Source of the DNA: Hedera helix
Lineage: Eukaryota > Streptophyta > Magnoliopsida > Apiales > Araliaceae
NCBI GenBank assembly: GCA_947179155.2
Contig: OX359273.1
Location: 44,277,023-44,341,022 of the forward strand
Length of the DNA: 64,000 nt
Direction: 5' to 3'
The position numbers and the translations under genes were made by a program. Position 1 is the first letter of the stretch, and every line of letters begins with the position of its first letter. Below the pieces are notes generated by a model. The model saw only the letters and a list, made by a program, of their open reading frames with translations, was not told the DNA's origin and ran no database searches. Below are positions 51,517 through 63,948 of the stretch, piece by piece.

Positions 51517-51747
51517 TCTTAACATGTGTCGTAAGGACATATGCTAAACACGGAAAACAAAAAATGGAATTTACTAAATATTATTTGTTTATGCATTTGC
51601 ACTGGATTTAATACATAAAAAATAATATATTAGTAGACCCTATGTATTGAATTCAGTGCAAACATATAAACAAATAATATTTAGTAAGTCTCATTTTTTG
51701 TTTTTATTTTTCATGCTTAACATATGCCTTTAAGGCACATGGTAAGA
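51517..51747. mobile_element. 231-bp MITE, copy B (partner at 46319-46508)
   Basis: The terminal inverted repeat extends about 55 bases: tcttaacatgtg at the left pairs with cacatggtaaga at the right, and aaaaaatggaatttactaa pairs with ttagtaagtctcatttttt. The centre is palindromic around ttgcactggatttaatac and gtattgaattcagtgcaa. Confidence 0.8.
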
Positions 51748-51749
51748 GG

Positions 51750-52440
51750 ACTCACCTTAATTTGATCGGATACATTAATTTGATATTAAATTCTTAAAAA
51801 CTATAAATAATTAGACTCCTGCATAGAAGAGACTCTTCTTCTTTTTACCAGTTTCTAAGTTCCAAAATAGCCCTCAAAAGTGATGTAATTTAGCGTGTAT
51901 TTCCTTTTTGGTTATAATTTTTCAAGTTCATGAAAAGAAAGGAAAGAAAAAAGACAACCAACAAAAAGTGAGTACATCCCCTAATGAATGAAAAACCTCG
52001 TACACAGTGAATGCTGCTGCTTTTAAGGAAATCCAAGATAAACCTTCCACAAGAAACAGAAAAAAAAAATCACAATAACTGCAGAAAAAAGTTCAGCACA
52101 AGGCACTGGAAAGCTGAATATTCACTTTATATCAATAAAAGGAAATATCATATAATGCTCATTCTACATCAAGATTATTCTATAAAATTAGGATATTTCT
52201 TAATTATGCTTTGCTGTAGTTTTTGGAGAGCTTCATAACCTATTCTACCATACCCTCCAATTTCACATCCAAAGAAGACTACCTGATGCCGAATTTTAAA
52301 AAATGTGGTAAATTAACATATAATACAAAATTTATAACTTACATATCCAAGACTCTAAGGTGCCGAAATCTTTATATCCCCTGGGAGCAATATGATTCCG
52401 GTGCGTGAAAATCTCCAAGTAACTAGAACAATGCACTGGT
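51750..52440. other. 3' flank of the PMT pseudogene
   Basis: AT-rich DNA downstream (minus-strand sense) of the pseudogene stop at 52441. No independent gene is seen. Confidence 0.45.
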
Positions 52441-55389
52441 TTATTCATCACTGAATGTGCTGTTGGTGCTGCTACCAACCCAATATAGTTTGGAAACAAC
52501 AAGAATCTTCTCAGGCAATATAAAAGATATGGGGGAAGAGCAGTCATGATACCTACCAATCAGGCCTCTCTCATAGGTAACACCTAAAGTGTTTGGAGCA
52601 ATAGTTGGCACCACATTCATCACCCATGATTTTGGTGAATCAAGTGCTGCTGCAAACCCTCCAAGGCCAGCACTTATATCCATTATGTTCCGATATCTTG
52701 TAGTGCCAAGAAACTGATTGATTTTTTTGTAGGTATTTAAATATTTTTCCACAGTTTATTATATTCTTGGTATGTTCAACTGTGACCTCTGGAACAAGAA
52801 GTCCCTTTGCTATTCGAGAAGGTACTGCAAATAACCTGGCTGGAAACTTCTTCAGCTCACCTCCTGCTACTTCATTGACACTAGAAACCTCAGGGAAGGG
52901 GGTTATGCATGGCTTCATTTCCTTGTACCTAAAATAAGCCATAGGAGGTAGTAAGAAAAGAAACACAAATAAGATAATAACTTTGAAAATAAAATAGTCT
53001 ACATCCACATTATAACTCAAAACTGCAGCAAGTATACGTCTAATTGACATCAACCAAAATGCACTCACCAAACATCATCAACATTCCTAGATTGACATAT
53101 ATTGGCAGAATCCCACTGGCAGGATTCAGCATTTACTTTCTTTCTCCAGATGGCAACATCTCCTTTTTCATATTTCTTCACCCAGCAAAGATGCTCTGCA
53201 AGCTCTTCAATCATTCTCTGTTCAGCCTTAACATCCTCCTTCAACCACTTCCAAGTTTTGTAATAGGTTTTTCAAGTGATTTGAGGGCCAGATAAGATCC
53301 AGTACCCACCAGGTCTAAGAACTCTATCAACTTCCATCAAGTAAATTTCATCTGCGCATTTAAGTTTGTGAGCAGAGGTCATTGTCATTCATTGTTACTA
53401 AAAAAAATGCATTTGTAAAGAAGAAGAAAAGTTCTATTTCAACTTTTGTTTCTCAATTGAACGGTTTCTTTCAATAAACGGTTTCTTATAGAGAAACATG
53501 AAAAGATGCTGGAACCTAACTACACACAAAATGTTAGAGGCGACTAAGTATGTCTTACACAGCTCCTTCAGGAATAGTCCCGACTCTTGAGGCACCCCTT
53601 TCACAAAATCAATATAATAGGAGAAATCATAAAAGCAGACAGATAACTGCATAAACAAGTTGCTGGTAAGCTGTAACAGACTGGAATTATTTCTTCTTCT
53701 TTTTTTTGACCCTTGGAGATCATTATGTATTGCACGACAGCATACGCGATACTTGTTCCAACAGAACGCCTACTGTATTGAGTTTTCGAAAACAAACTGA
53801 ACTTTTTTTTTTTGTTTGGGTGAAAGACTGTTAAAATATTCTCTTAAAAGAATCATCATTAATTTTACAAACTTGATATGCCATTGAACATTTCCAATTC
53901 TTGTTCTGAAACATATATACTGTTGCACATAAGAAAGAAAATATAGAATCAGTTCACAAATATGGTGAATTTTAATTTGCTATTTCTATCAATTACCATT
54001 TGCAGTCCATGGAATTAAACAACGAGAACACTGAGCCATATCAAATGCTCTTGATGGATATGGAAGATGTATCGTTCCAAGAACCCAATAACAGTGGGCA
54101 CTCCTCGTTCTACTGCAAACTGCACTTGTGCTTCATGATTGTCCTCTGGTGTGAATGACATGGACAGCACATTTCTCTTCATCAAATTCAAGTAAGCACC
54201 CCAGCTTTCAACCTATACAATGATTGGCATAATCAGTCCACCAAGGCACCAACCATGACTTAATAAAAAACAACAAACTGATAAATAGATTAAATTTGTA
54301 GGTGCGGAAAACATGCAATAACTCCAGCAAAAATGTTGAATAATCAAACAAAGTATTTTTTGAATGGACAAAACCGAGATAAAAAGTAGGCCAAAGTTGC
54401 ATTGATATGATAATATATGATATACATGAATACAGATAATATTCCAATTTACATGCGCCTATCTAGTTACCTTATTATTTTGATAAATAGAACTGAATCT
54501 ACCATTCACTAAGTAGTCTAAAAAAGAACCAGCCTTTTGATAGATTAAAGCCTGCCAGATGCAAAATATCCATGTAAAATGTGGACCTGTGCTTTTTTCC
54601 CCATTATGGACATGAGCACGCATAATTATTTTTGGGATAGGCATCATGGGCAGAAACATTATGAGGTGCAAATGTTATACAGGGGAACTCAGTGGCAGGT
54701 AGTTTAGATTGATCAGCCGTGCTAAACAGCATTTGGAGAAGCTGTAAACCATTAAGAATAATCAAACCAATGGAGATAATGTGCATCTAGAGTTACTAAC
54801 TTGAAATGGTAGAAAAATTTCAGACCTATGAGAGAATAAAGACATAGTAATTGAGGATCAAAGATTTTAGCTATAATAACCAACGGAGGAGAAATCATGG
54901 GGATGGATGAAGAAAGATATGAAGTACCTTAAAAAAAAGAGATAAATAAAGAAAAATATCATACTCCACAAGCAGTATCCGGTGCAGTTCTGATGAATCC
55001 ATCTTTAATCGGAATCATTGATACAAGTTCATCAATATATGCATCTGCACCTTGAGGAAACATTGTCCCACCAGCTGGAAATTTGAAGACGTTACCCTGA
55101 TATTCTACCCAGTGCTGAACGGCCTTCTCGTAAGTCAAGCTTTTATGAGGAACATTAGCATAATGGATATAATCAGTGTGGCAAACATCACATGGCTTAT
55201 ATACTTTGGCTTTTGGCTTAGAAGATTCAACCATTAGAGAACTTTTGTGATGGGGCTCAAAGTCCAGATTGGGAAATATATTGCAGTCTGTTTGCTTGGT
55301 TATTTACAATGCTATACTACCTCCGTTTCCAAAACCACTCTTCTGCCAAGCTCCCAGTAAGTAAAAGAAACAGCAAAGTAAACTTGTGC
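52441..55389 (-). pseudogene. PMT14: PMT14-like putative methyltransferase pseudogene
   Basis: Minus-strand blocks follow the plant PMT (DUF248, Golgi type II membrane) family in order. The N-terminal part 55389-54961 has [38 protein letters not shown]; then 54212-53997, 53351-53069 and 52928-52441 ([35 protein letters not shown]). Splice sites are intact, but the reading frame is not. A TAA follows GSIAL where Glu is expected; about 70 residues are missing between KPCDV and HYANVPHKS; one base is deleted before the RYI/GTI position (exon of 216 instead of 217 bases); TGA replaces the Trp codon of the INWK motif; there is a further frameshift near [11 protein letters not shown]; and about 85 residues are missing between RYHD and LPEKILVV. 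A functional protein cannot be made. Confidence 0.9.
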
Positions 55390-57440
55390 TGGATATGGTT
55401 CTTCTCAGCTAGATATCAAGAAAATTATAGGAGAATTCAACCGCTAAAAACAGAAGAATGGACAGAAGAAAAACTCTAGAAGGTAAAGAAAAATAGCAAA
55501 CGTGTTCTTTTCTTTTTGAGGTCATAGCAAACAAAAGTAATTGCATTCTAGTTCAGATTTATTACAATAGTTACCACGACAGAAGTTTGGTGCAAATTCC
55601 GGATTTTAGAGACCAAGTGAGGAGTGTGGAGGAAAGAATAACCTTAAAAGGTGTTATTTTTAGTGCGAGAGCACATCCATATAGTAAATTCTCCCAACAT
55701 GGTATTGGGATATATTCTACAACATGGTATAAGACCTGGATCTATGGAGGTTCAGGAAAACTCTCACAAGTAAAGCCATATCTGCATTTTCATATGCTCT
55801 CCATGAGTGTGGGAGCGAGTAAAGCCTCTCAGCTAGCATACATATACAAAATTATGGGCTAAATGCTCTTAGAATTACATGCTCGTAACGGAAGTGGATA
55901 GACAAAAAGAAACTGTATTCACTTAACCCTATAATAATTAAATGGAGTTAGGGAGGGCTGTAAAAAAAATTCTAGAGCAGTCTAAACAAGCCTCTTGCTT
56001 TCATATTAACACTGTTTAATTACGAATCCCTGATATTACACACAAAGCAGGTCAAATGCAAAAGAAGTTCATCTAAAAATAAAAGCACTATTACCTCATA
56101 CTCAGTATTTAAAGATTCCAGAGGAACATCAAATTTTACTAAAGATTTAAAAAAAGCCTAAAAATATGCAATGGCACATACATCAAAGGAATTGCAAAAC
56201 TGTGATAAAAAATTATGGGAAACCATGTATGCAATCCACACCAGTAGCAGAAAATCATGAACTTCATTTGTTAATACCTCTTTTGCAATTGATGACTACT
56301 TACTACACTTTAATATGAATCATTATAGTCTCTAGATCAAGTTTAAAAAACAAAACTTTCAACTTTTTCTCGATAAAAATTCAATCTTTAAGAGGATAAG
56401 TAAAGTGGTAAGCAAACCCAAAAAGGAAAAGTAATGCATTGAAACAAACAGTAATGAATGAAAGTTAATTAAACAAGGAAAAATAATGATGAATATGTAG
56501 TCAATTAGTTACTTAGAAAAGCTCATTGCCAGAAAAAGGTGAATCCTTCAATGGGTAGTGAAGTAAAGATTTTGGGTTTTTACATTTTTCTTTTTGGGGG
56601 GTAAATGGTCGGAGGGATCGGACTGTGACGAGGCCGCCGGTGGCGGGGGAGAGGGATAAAGACCGGACCTTGGACCTTTTGGGTCGAGATTTTGTCTTTT
56701 GAAAAGGAATATAGTGGAGCTTAAAAATCAATCAACTTACACGATCAAATATAAACATCAAAGTCAAGAAAGTAATTCTTTTTACTTGCACAATCAAAGA
56801 TATAAACATCAAAGTCAAGAGAGTAATTTTGATTTACTCCGTTAACTGCTCTAGTTCGACTTAAATTGGCCGGTTGAATTTTAATACGTGGCATTTATTA
56901 TTATTAGTTGGCACAAAAAAAATGACCTGAAAAATATGACATGTTTAATATTGAATTAAAAGAACGGAATAAAAATAATAATAAAATTATTTTAATATAT
57001 TTTAAATATATATTTAATTATTGATAATAGTAAATATTATAATTTGATAGTAAAATTATTATATATATCTGTTCTATTATAATGAATTTTATTCTATCAC
57101 CTTTTACATAAAATAAAAATTAAATGAATTTTCAAATCATTGGTGTGTTGATTCTCATAAATTTGTTTCTTTTCTCCAACGTTAATTTTGATTGCGCCGT
57201 TGGTCTTCATCTATATTTATTTTCCACTACAAAAGGCAAAAAGACCTACCAATCAAGGAAAATAAAAAATACTTACACAAAAAAAGTTTTCTGACAGTTT
57301 TAAATTGCATTGTTCTTAAAATCTTGTTGCTAGAAATTCATTATTTTATTCTAAAAATTGTATACAGACCCAGTTTGACTTGTGATTGATTCAGTGATGG
57401 ATGTTACTATACAAAGAAAGCTCTAAAGTTACAGTAATGC
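55390..57440. other. 5' flank of the PMT pseudogene and intergenic DNA
   Basis: A GC-rich patch at 56600-56690 (minus-strand ctcccccgccaccggcgg) preceded by an AT-rich box looks like the old PMT promoter and leader. The stretch 56950-57130 is related to the foldback MITE at 49202-49496. No other gene is seen. Confidence 0.45.
56950..57130. repeat. Copy of the foldback MITE family at 49202-49496
   Basis: Shared words include tattttaaatatatatttaatta, then ttctattataatgaattttat and cacctttta/cacttttcatataaaata. The borders are not clear. Confidence 0.55.
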
Positions 57441-57446
57441 AAAGGG

Positions 57447-58806
57447 TAGGAGTGAGCAAAAAAATAAAATTGATCTCGAAATCGCATCAAAAATCGACCA
57501 AACTGCACTAATAAAATCGCATCAATAGTTTCGACGTATATGATAGTTTTAGAATGATTGAAAAATCGCATTTGCAATTTACTTTCGATTTATGCGGTCC
57601 ACCGCACCGCACTAATAATGGTCAAAACGACATCATTTTGATTTATTTTTTAAAAGTCTCCTTTAATATATTTTTTATTCTTTTAAAAGCAATATGTTTT
57701 CATATTTTTTTTAATCATTTACCAATTATATTCATCCTCGTATTCATTATGAATTAATCACTAATATAAAACTACTCGTTTAACATAAACTTATTACATT
57801 CTAATGAATATTTATAATTTTGAAATACAAATAATAGAATCTTAAATTTTAAAATCTTATTAATGGGGGCTGTGGGGAGTTGTTGGCTCTTCTCGACTAT
57901 TAATCACTTAATAAATTTTTCCATCATTAATGGATGCATGAAATAAAAGTCTAATTAATTTGCTAATAATATACTAACCATAAACCATGCACTCCATTTA
58001 TTTCTTGGCACTTTTATCTTGATTGAGTTTTCAAGCCCCATTTATATGTATTGTTAATGTGAGAAAATATTTAAAATCGTGTTACTGAATATTTCCTTTC
58101 GTTAAGATGATATTACATTCTCATTACAATGAGCTAAGAAATTAATTAAAAATATTATTATTTAATTACATAATAAAAAAGAGAAATTGAATTGTCGGTA
58201 TTATTGAAAAATGCTTCATCATCTTATTTAGATTAAATGACTATGAATTAAAAATGAGACACGTCGTATAATATTATTGTAATATTTAATATTTTTTTAC
58301 TAATGTAATTGATGATAATGTATGTGTATTTTATTTTTTTTAGATTCGAACTGGTTATTGAATCGATAAAATTATTAAGTGGATACGTAATTAGCTCAAT
58401 CAATGGTTGAATCGTTATTAAGTCGATGGTACAATACATATAAATGTATAAAAAATTATATATTTTAATGAACAAGTGTTTGACCAAATTAGTTTAATCA
58501 GTTCAAATGAAAGACCAGATTCGTGTTTTGATTTTACATTTAGCCTAATTTAGCTAGTTTACCATGTAAGACTAATCATTATTTAGCCTGATTATTGCAC
58601 TTATAAATTATGTGATTCTTTCGATCTTAATTTTTTGTATATATTCAATTAGTTTTGAAATTAAAATCGCGCCGCACGTTTTAAAATCGTATCGCACCAA
58701 TCACAAGCGATTTTATTTACGATTTTAGATTTGTCAAATAGTATCTAAGCGTTTCATGTGCAGTTTAAACTTCAAACCTTACCAAACCGTACTATGCTCA
58801 CCCTTA
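57447..58806. mobile_element. Possible non-autonomous hAT element, about 1.36 kb
   Basis: The left end taggagtgagcaaaa and right end tatgctcaccctta pair as inverted repeats of a kind common at plant hAT elements. The interior has recurrent aaatcgcat, ccgcaccgcact and cgccgcacgtt motifs near both ends. No transposase frame and no matching 8-bp duplication were found, so this is a degraded or composite element. Confidence 0.5.
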
Positions 58807-58809
58807 ACG

Positions 58810-60290
58810 ATTTTTGAAACTTATTTGTGTAGGAAGTTTTGTAATTAATTGATGATTAATTAATAAAAAATTGGTCGAATCAAATATAAATCTCGATATA
58901 TTTGTAATTTGCTTATTATTTTGTCTATTTTATTTTATTCTGCATTAGAATATCACATATATATTTGCATATATTGTACTATTAAATTGAACAAATATAA
59001 AAAAGATTTATAATAACAGTTTAATACAGACGAGCCAAAGCAGACAGATAGATTATTTTTGTAACAAAAATATTTAAATTTATCATTGTTAATCAATTTA
59101 ATCTATACACACTTATTCCACCCCATTTATAGGCATGCATATAGACGGAATTTCAGAGGCGACGGGGTAATCTACAGCACATCGGAACTTCCTCCGCTAC
59201 CGCTGAAAGATTATAAGAAGAAGATATGGGTTGCTAGTGACGGTCGAATCTTCTTCTTCTTCTTCTCATACTTTTATTTTTCGTTTTTTGGTGGTCGGAG
59301 GATTTAGGTTCCAAATTGTTGCGGTGGTTTTGGCCGGAGGTGGTGTCGTTGTGGGGTTTCGGTTGGGTTTTAAGACTGCGTGGGAGGTTTGGTTGTTGGA
59401 TTATATTACCGATTTGATTTTATTTAGCTCAATTATATTGTTGTTACTCGTTGATCTGTTGACAAGGGACCGACTATATCTCCGATCAGAAGTTGGTGGG
59501 ATGGTGGTGAGGTTAGTGGGGCCACAACTTTTGTCGCTTTCAATAATTGATTTTAAAAGTCAGCTAAAATAAAATAAATGGTCAAATAAAAATAATTAAC
59601 GCAGGTTAAAAAATAAGATAAAAATATTTTTTTTGACTTTAATATTTAATTATTTTTTTAATTAATTATTAAAAATAAAAATAAGTGTAAATTCATTAAT
59701 TTTTTTGCGTCATCTATCTTCTATAAATATTATTATTTTTTTCAAAATTAGATATAAAACTTAATTTTTTAATTTCTAGATAATGTTATTTTAATTTTAT
59801 AAATAATAAATATTAAAATTAATTGTATTTTTTAATTACAAAACAAAAATTATATTTGTTAGCATTTAAATTAGATAAGTTTCTATCAATTTTAAATTTT
59901 AAAAAATTAATATATATTTAGTCTAATTATATAATTTTAGAATAAAACGTATAAAATTGGACATGTCCAAGTAACTATGTATCTAAAATTATTTTACACT
60001 CAAAATTTTTATTTTAAAATATATATTTATTAAAATATTAATAAAAATAAATATTTTTTTTAAAAATTAATATTTTTATAAATTTCTCCTCATATTAATA
60101 ATAAATTAAATTTACCTTCAAGACATTATAAAAAAATTATTTTTTTAATTTTAAATTTTCAAGGGTCATTAAAAATTCAAAAAGTCTTATTTTAAGAATT
60201 TCAAAGTTCTCTGTTTTCTTAAATTTCATTTTTTAAAAGCTCGAAACACTCTTATAAGTCATAAGAGTTCTCTCTCTCATTCACGCCAGT
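58810..60290. other. Intergenic DNA and promoter of the PAGM gene
   Basis: The stretch 59120-59570 is richer in G and T, with long open frames on the plus strand, but I recognise no protein family in them. From 59580 to 60240 the DNA is very AT-rich. The region just before 60313 (agttctctctctcattcac) is the likely PAGM leader. Confidence 0.45.
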
Positions 60291-60312
60291 AGATCGTTGA
60301 AGAGATCAGAAG

Positions 60313-63300
60313 ATGAACGAACAACAGCAACCCATCCTCATCGACTCCTCTGCTCGTTTCCTTCCTCCCCAAGGTCAGTTCTGTTTTCAACTAATAAAAT
60401 TTCTATTCAGGTTTTAATATTGTATTATAATCCATCGGAATCCTGATTTGCAATTTTGTGACTGATGATTTTGAAAATGAATCAGGAGTTAGGTTATCGT
60501 ACGGAACTTCTGGGTTCAGAGCAGATGCATCGATTTTGGAATCGACGGTGTATAGGGTTGGGATATTGGCGGCACTGAGGTCGCTCAAGACTCGAGCTGT
60601 GATCGGATTGATGATCACTGCTTCCCATAACCAAGTTTCCGACAATGGAGTCAAAATTGCTGACCCAACTGGTGAAATGCTCACCCAGGATTGGGAGCCT
60701 TTTGCTGATTCGCTGGCGAATGCCCCTGATCCTCAACATCTCCTCCAGGTTCAAATCATTTCCTTTGATTTGAAACGAGTTAGCTCAAGTTATGTGTTTG
60801 AAATTGTGAGGAATAATGTGGGTGATTTATATTATTTATTATGATGTGTTGAAACTAACAGAAGTTATTAAAAGAAGGATACGAGGAGCAAAGGCATTGG
60901 GTGTATAAACTAGGTTTAGGAATTATACATAGATAAATTATGTTCATGAATTAGGTGCATGTAGCATTTATCTAAAAGAAAATTCAAAGTATACACACTC
61001 ACAAAAATAGATGCAATTGGAGTTTGGGGCTGCCTTTGAACTTGGTCGAAAAACCATATATTATGCATCCATATTGTATGTAAGAGTGTTTTTTTTTTTG
61101 TCTTTTGTCAAGGTTTACTGTTTGGTGGCTGATAAATTCTTTTTTGGTATGTGAGGTATTATAGAGTGTATTTTGAAAGTTATTTATGTTAAGTTGTATT
61201 TTTTTAGTTATCGGTTGTGTAATTTGCCTCTAAATTCTTGAAACAGGTGATAGCTGAATTTGTGAAGAAGGAAAACATTCCACTTGAAGGAGGAGCACAG
61301 ACGGCTGAGATATTATTGGGGAGAGACACTAGGCCTAGCGGGGAGTCTCTTCTTGAGGCTGCAAAACAAGTATGGCTTGCTTCCACTTCGTTGCCATGAA
61401 ATTTTCACTAATTACTTTGTATCTATATGCACATGCATATTCTTTAATGATGCTGGAAGCCCCAACCACTACCTATGCATGTACAAATTTTGTGAGAAGC
61501 TATAACTTCTTTGAAATTAAAGTATAAAATTATTGTTTTAACTATAAATGTAGGTCATATAATGCAACTTATATTTGTTTAATTCAAGGGAATCAGTTCA
61601 ATAGTTGGAGCTACTGCCATTGACATAGGAATTGTCACAACTCCGCAACTCCATTGGATGGTTCGTGCTATGAATAATGGTGCAAAGCCATCTGAACTTG
61701 ATTACTTCGATCAGCTTTCGAGTTCCTTCAGGTTAGTTTGAGCTAGAGGTTGACATCTGTTTGTCTGAGAATTGAAAAATGTTTGCTTTATGTGCTTCTA
61801 TATCTGGTCAGGTGCTTGATAGATCTAATCCCCCAAAGTGGTGTTCTAAGCAATAAGAATGACAAATTGATCGTGGATGGTGCAAATGGTGTTGGCGGAG
61901 AAAAGCTTGAAGTCCTGAAGAAGAGGTTAAATGGTTTTGATATCGATATCCGCAACTCTGGTAAAGAAGGTGTGCTCAATGATGGAGTTGGTGCTGATTA
62001 TGTGCAGAAAGAGAAGGTTACTCCATGCGGGTTCGGTCCTGCTGAAGTTGGGATAAGGTGAGCCATCCTCCTATTAGTTCATCTTTGTTGATATGTAACT
62101 TGAATTATACAAATAATTTAAATTCTTATTTTAGCTTTGATAGAAGTTTTACACAAATTACATTGATTGGAACTTCATTCCTTTTCATTATTTTTCCATT
62201 TAAAGTTCTTTTAATCTTTATCAACAGAGTGAGGGTGATGAATTTTGGGCCAACACTTGCACAAATTTACCATGCTGAATCCCACTTAACCTAGTTGAAG
62301 CAACTAATTTGTTGGATGGTTCTAGTGTTTCAGGTGTGCAAGTTTGGATGGAGATGCTGACCGTCTGGTATATTTTGCAGTGTTACCAAATAGTAATGGC
62401 AAAATTGACCTAGTTGATGGGGACAAGATACTGTCTTTGTTTGCTCTATTTATCAAGGAACAATTAAGTATTCTCAATGCGGCTAGTGGCAAAAAGGTAA
62501 ATAATAATTATCAAGCACATTTTGGTGTTGTACAGACAGCTTATGCAAATGGTGCGTCCACCGATTACCTGAAAAAAATGGGTCTAGAAGTTGTATTTAC
62601 CCCCACAGGAGTAAAGTACTTGCATAAGAAAGCTGCTGACTATGATGTTGGGATCTATTTTGAAGCAAATGGTCACGGAACCATCTTGTTCTCTAATCGT
62701 TTCTTAAGCTGGTTGGAGGGTAGAATTAATGAGCTTACTTCAGTATCCAAAGGTTGTTTCCAATAATGTTTTCGCACATATATAGAAGGTTTGGAACTAT
62801 TGTTAATTTTAAATATGTAAATTAAACGATGTTTCAGATTCAGACCAGCTAAAGGCTGCTTCAAGACTACTGGCAGTCAGCAAGTTGATCAATCCCGCAG
62901 TGGGAGATGCTTTGAGTGGGTTGCTTCTAGTGGAGGCTATCTTACAACATATGGGATGGTCTATCCACCGATGGAATGAGCTTTATCATGACTTACCCAG
63001 CAGACAGCTTAAGGTCAGTCGCTTATAAATTTTAAAGAAAACTCTCTGATGCATCTCTAGTTTCAGCCTTTCAGGATATAATTTAATGGGACACTCCGAC
63101 GCTTCCCTCTCGGCGGAAGTTAGACTAAGCTAGCATCCTTGCTGGAGATGCTTCTTTTGGATTGGTGCTTTTCTTTTGGTTGTTTTGTTTGTTTTATTTA
63201 TCCAAAGCCCATAAAAGAACTTTTTTCTAATTTCAGTGAATGCTTTCTAATTGTTTTTTTTCTGTTTCATGATATAATTGCTAATGCCTACCTTATATGA

Positions 63301-63948
63301 ATGTTCGTTGTTTTTGTGGGCATTTGTATGAATGTTTGTTGTTTTTGTGGGCATTTATACGAGTGTTTGTTGTTTTTGTGGGCATTTATATGAATGTTTT
63401 ATGAACTATGTTTTGAATACGTTAGTCATTATATCAATGAATAGGAAACATAATACAACTTAAATTTGTTATGAACTATGTCAAATTCATTTAGTTAGTA
63501 ATTAAATTGAAAGCTTGGAAACTAAATTTCTGCTGCTTTTTGTTACATGGTTACTTCAACAATATAGTGCCATTTATAAGAAATAATTAAATATGCTACA
63601 GGTGATTTTGTGAACCCGGAGTTCTCATTTATTTTTCTTATAACTTAATTATGATTTATATAACGTCTTGCCACTATATCGTATGAGTCTTATATTTAAC
63701 AATGTACCCTTTTTATTATTAACCAAATAGCCTATGGATATCTTTTTGATACGTGGGTCTTGAGATTTTTATTAAGTTTTATGACCAGAAGAAGTTTGTT
63801 CTGTCTATAAACTCTTTGAATGAAGCATTTACAACTTCTCACTTGGTTCAGGTGAAGGTGGTTGACAGAACTGCTGTTGTCACAGCAAATGCAGAAACTG
63901 TGGTTGTCAGTCCCCTTGGTATTCAAGAAGCTATTAATGCCGTAACTG
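60313..63948 (+). CDS. DRT101: Phosphoacetylglucosamine mutase (PAGM), partial at the window end
   Basis: The enzyme converts N-acetylglucosamine-6-phosphate to the 1-phosphate, the step before UDP-GlcNAc in the cytosol. Eight exons are visible: 60313-60373, 60486-60748, 61247-61369, 61589-61731, 61812-62057, 62334-62752, 62838-63013 and 63852 to about 63948, giving about 510 residues in frame; the last C-terminal part lies beyond the window. The phosphohexomutase motifs are intact: active-site Ser67 in TASHN (65-69), metal loop DGDAD (284-288), and sugar loop EANGHGT. The start MNEQQQPILIDSSARFLPP fits the family. The end of exon 8 is uncertain, because a second GT lies eight bases upstream. 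Confidence 0.95.
63296..63399. repeat. Three-and-a-half copies of a 31-bp tandem repeat in PAGM intron 7
   Basis: Units of the form tatgaatgtt-gttgtttttg-tgggcattt follow each other three times with one or two changes each, plus a partial fourth. Position inside an intron of a plant gene makes this an ordinary minisatellite. Confidence 0.9.

Noticed and set aside
41100..52440. Possible retroelement polyprotein, tRNA or rRNA in the long gene-free stretch
   Set aside because: I looked for conserved protease, reverse transcriptase and integrase motifs and for tRNA A and B boxes in context and saw none; only LTR and MITE remnants are present.
55587..55862. Plus-strand 91-codon frame upstream of the PMT pseudogene
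   Set aside because: No motif, no promoter and no similarity that I recognise; its length is compatible with chance.
59086..59307. Open frame with RNFRGDG and an F-rich tail
   Set aside because: The F-rich tail is a TTC/TTT repeat, and no family match or splice context supports a gene.
59231..59572. Open frame of 113 codons with many hydrophobic residues
   Set aside because: It starts in a Ser run from a TCT repeat, overlaps another long frame in a different phase, has no recognisable motif and no good start context. GT-rich composition explains its length.
63296..63399. Repeat array resembling spaced direct repeats
   Set aside because: Units are head to tail without spacers, inside an intron of a plant gene; it is a minisatellite, not a CRISPR array.
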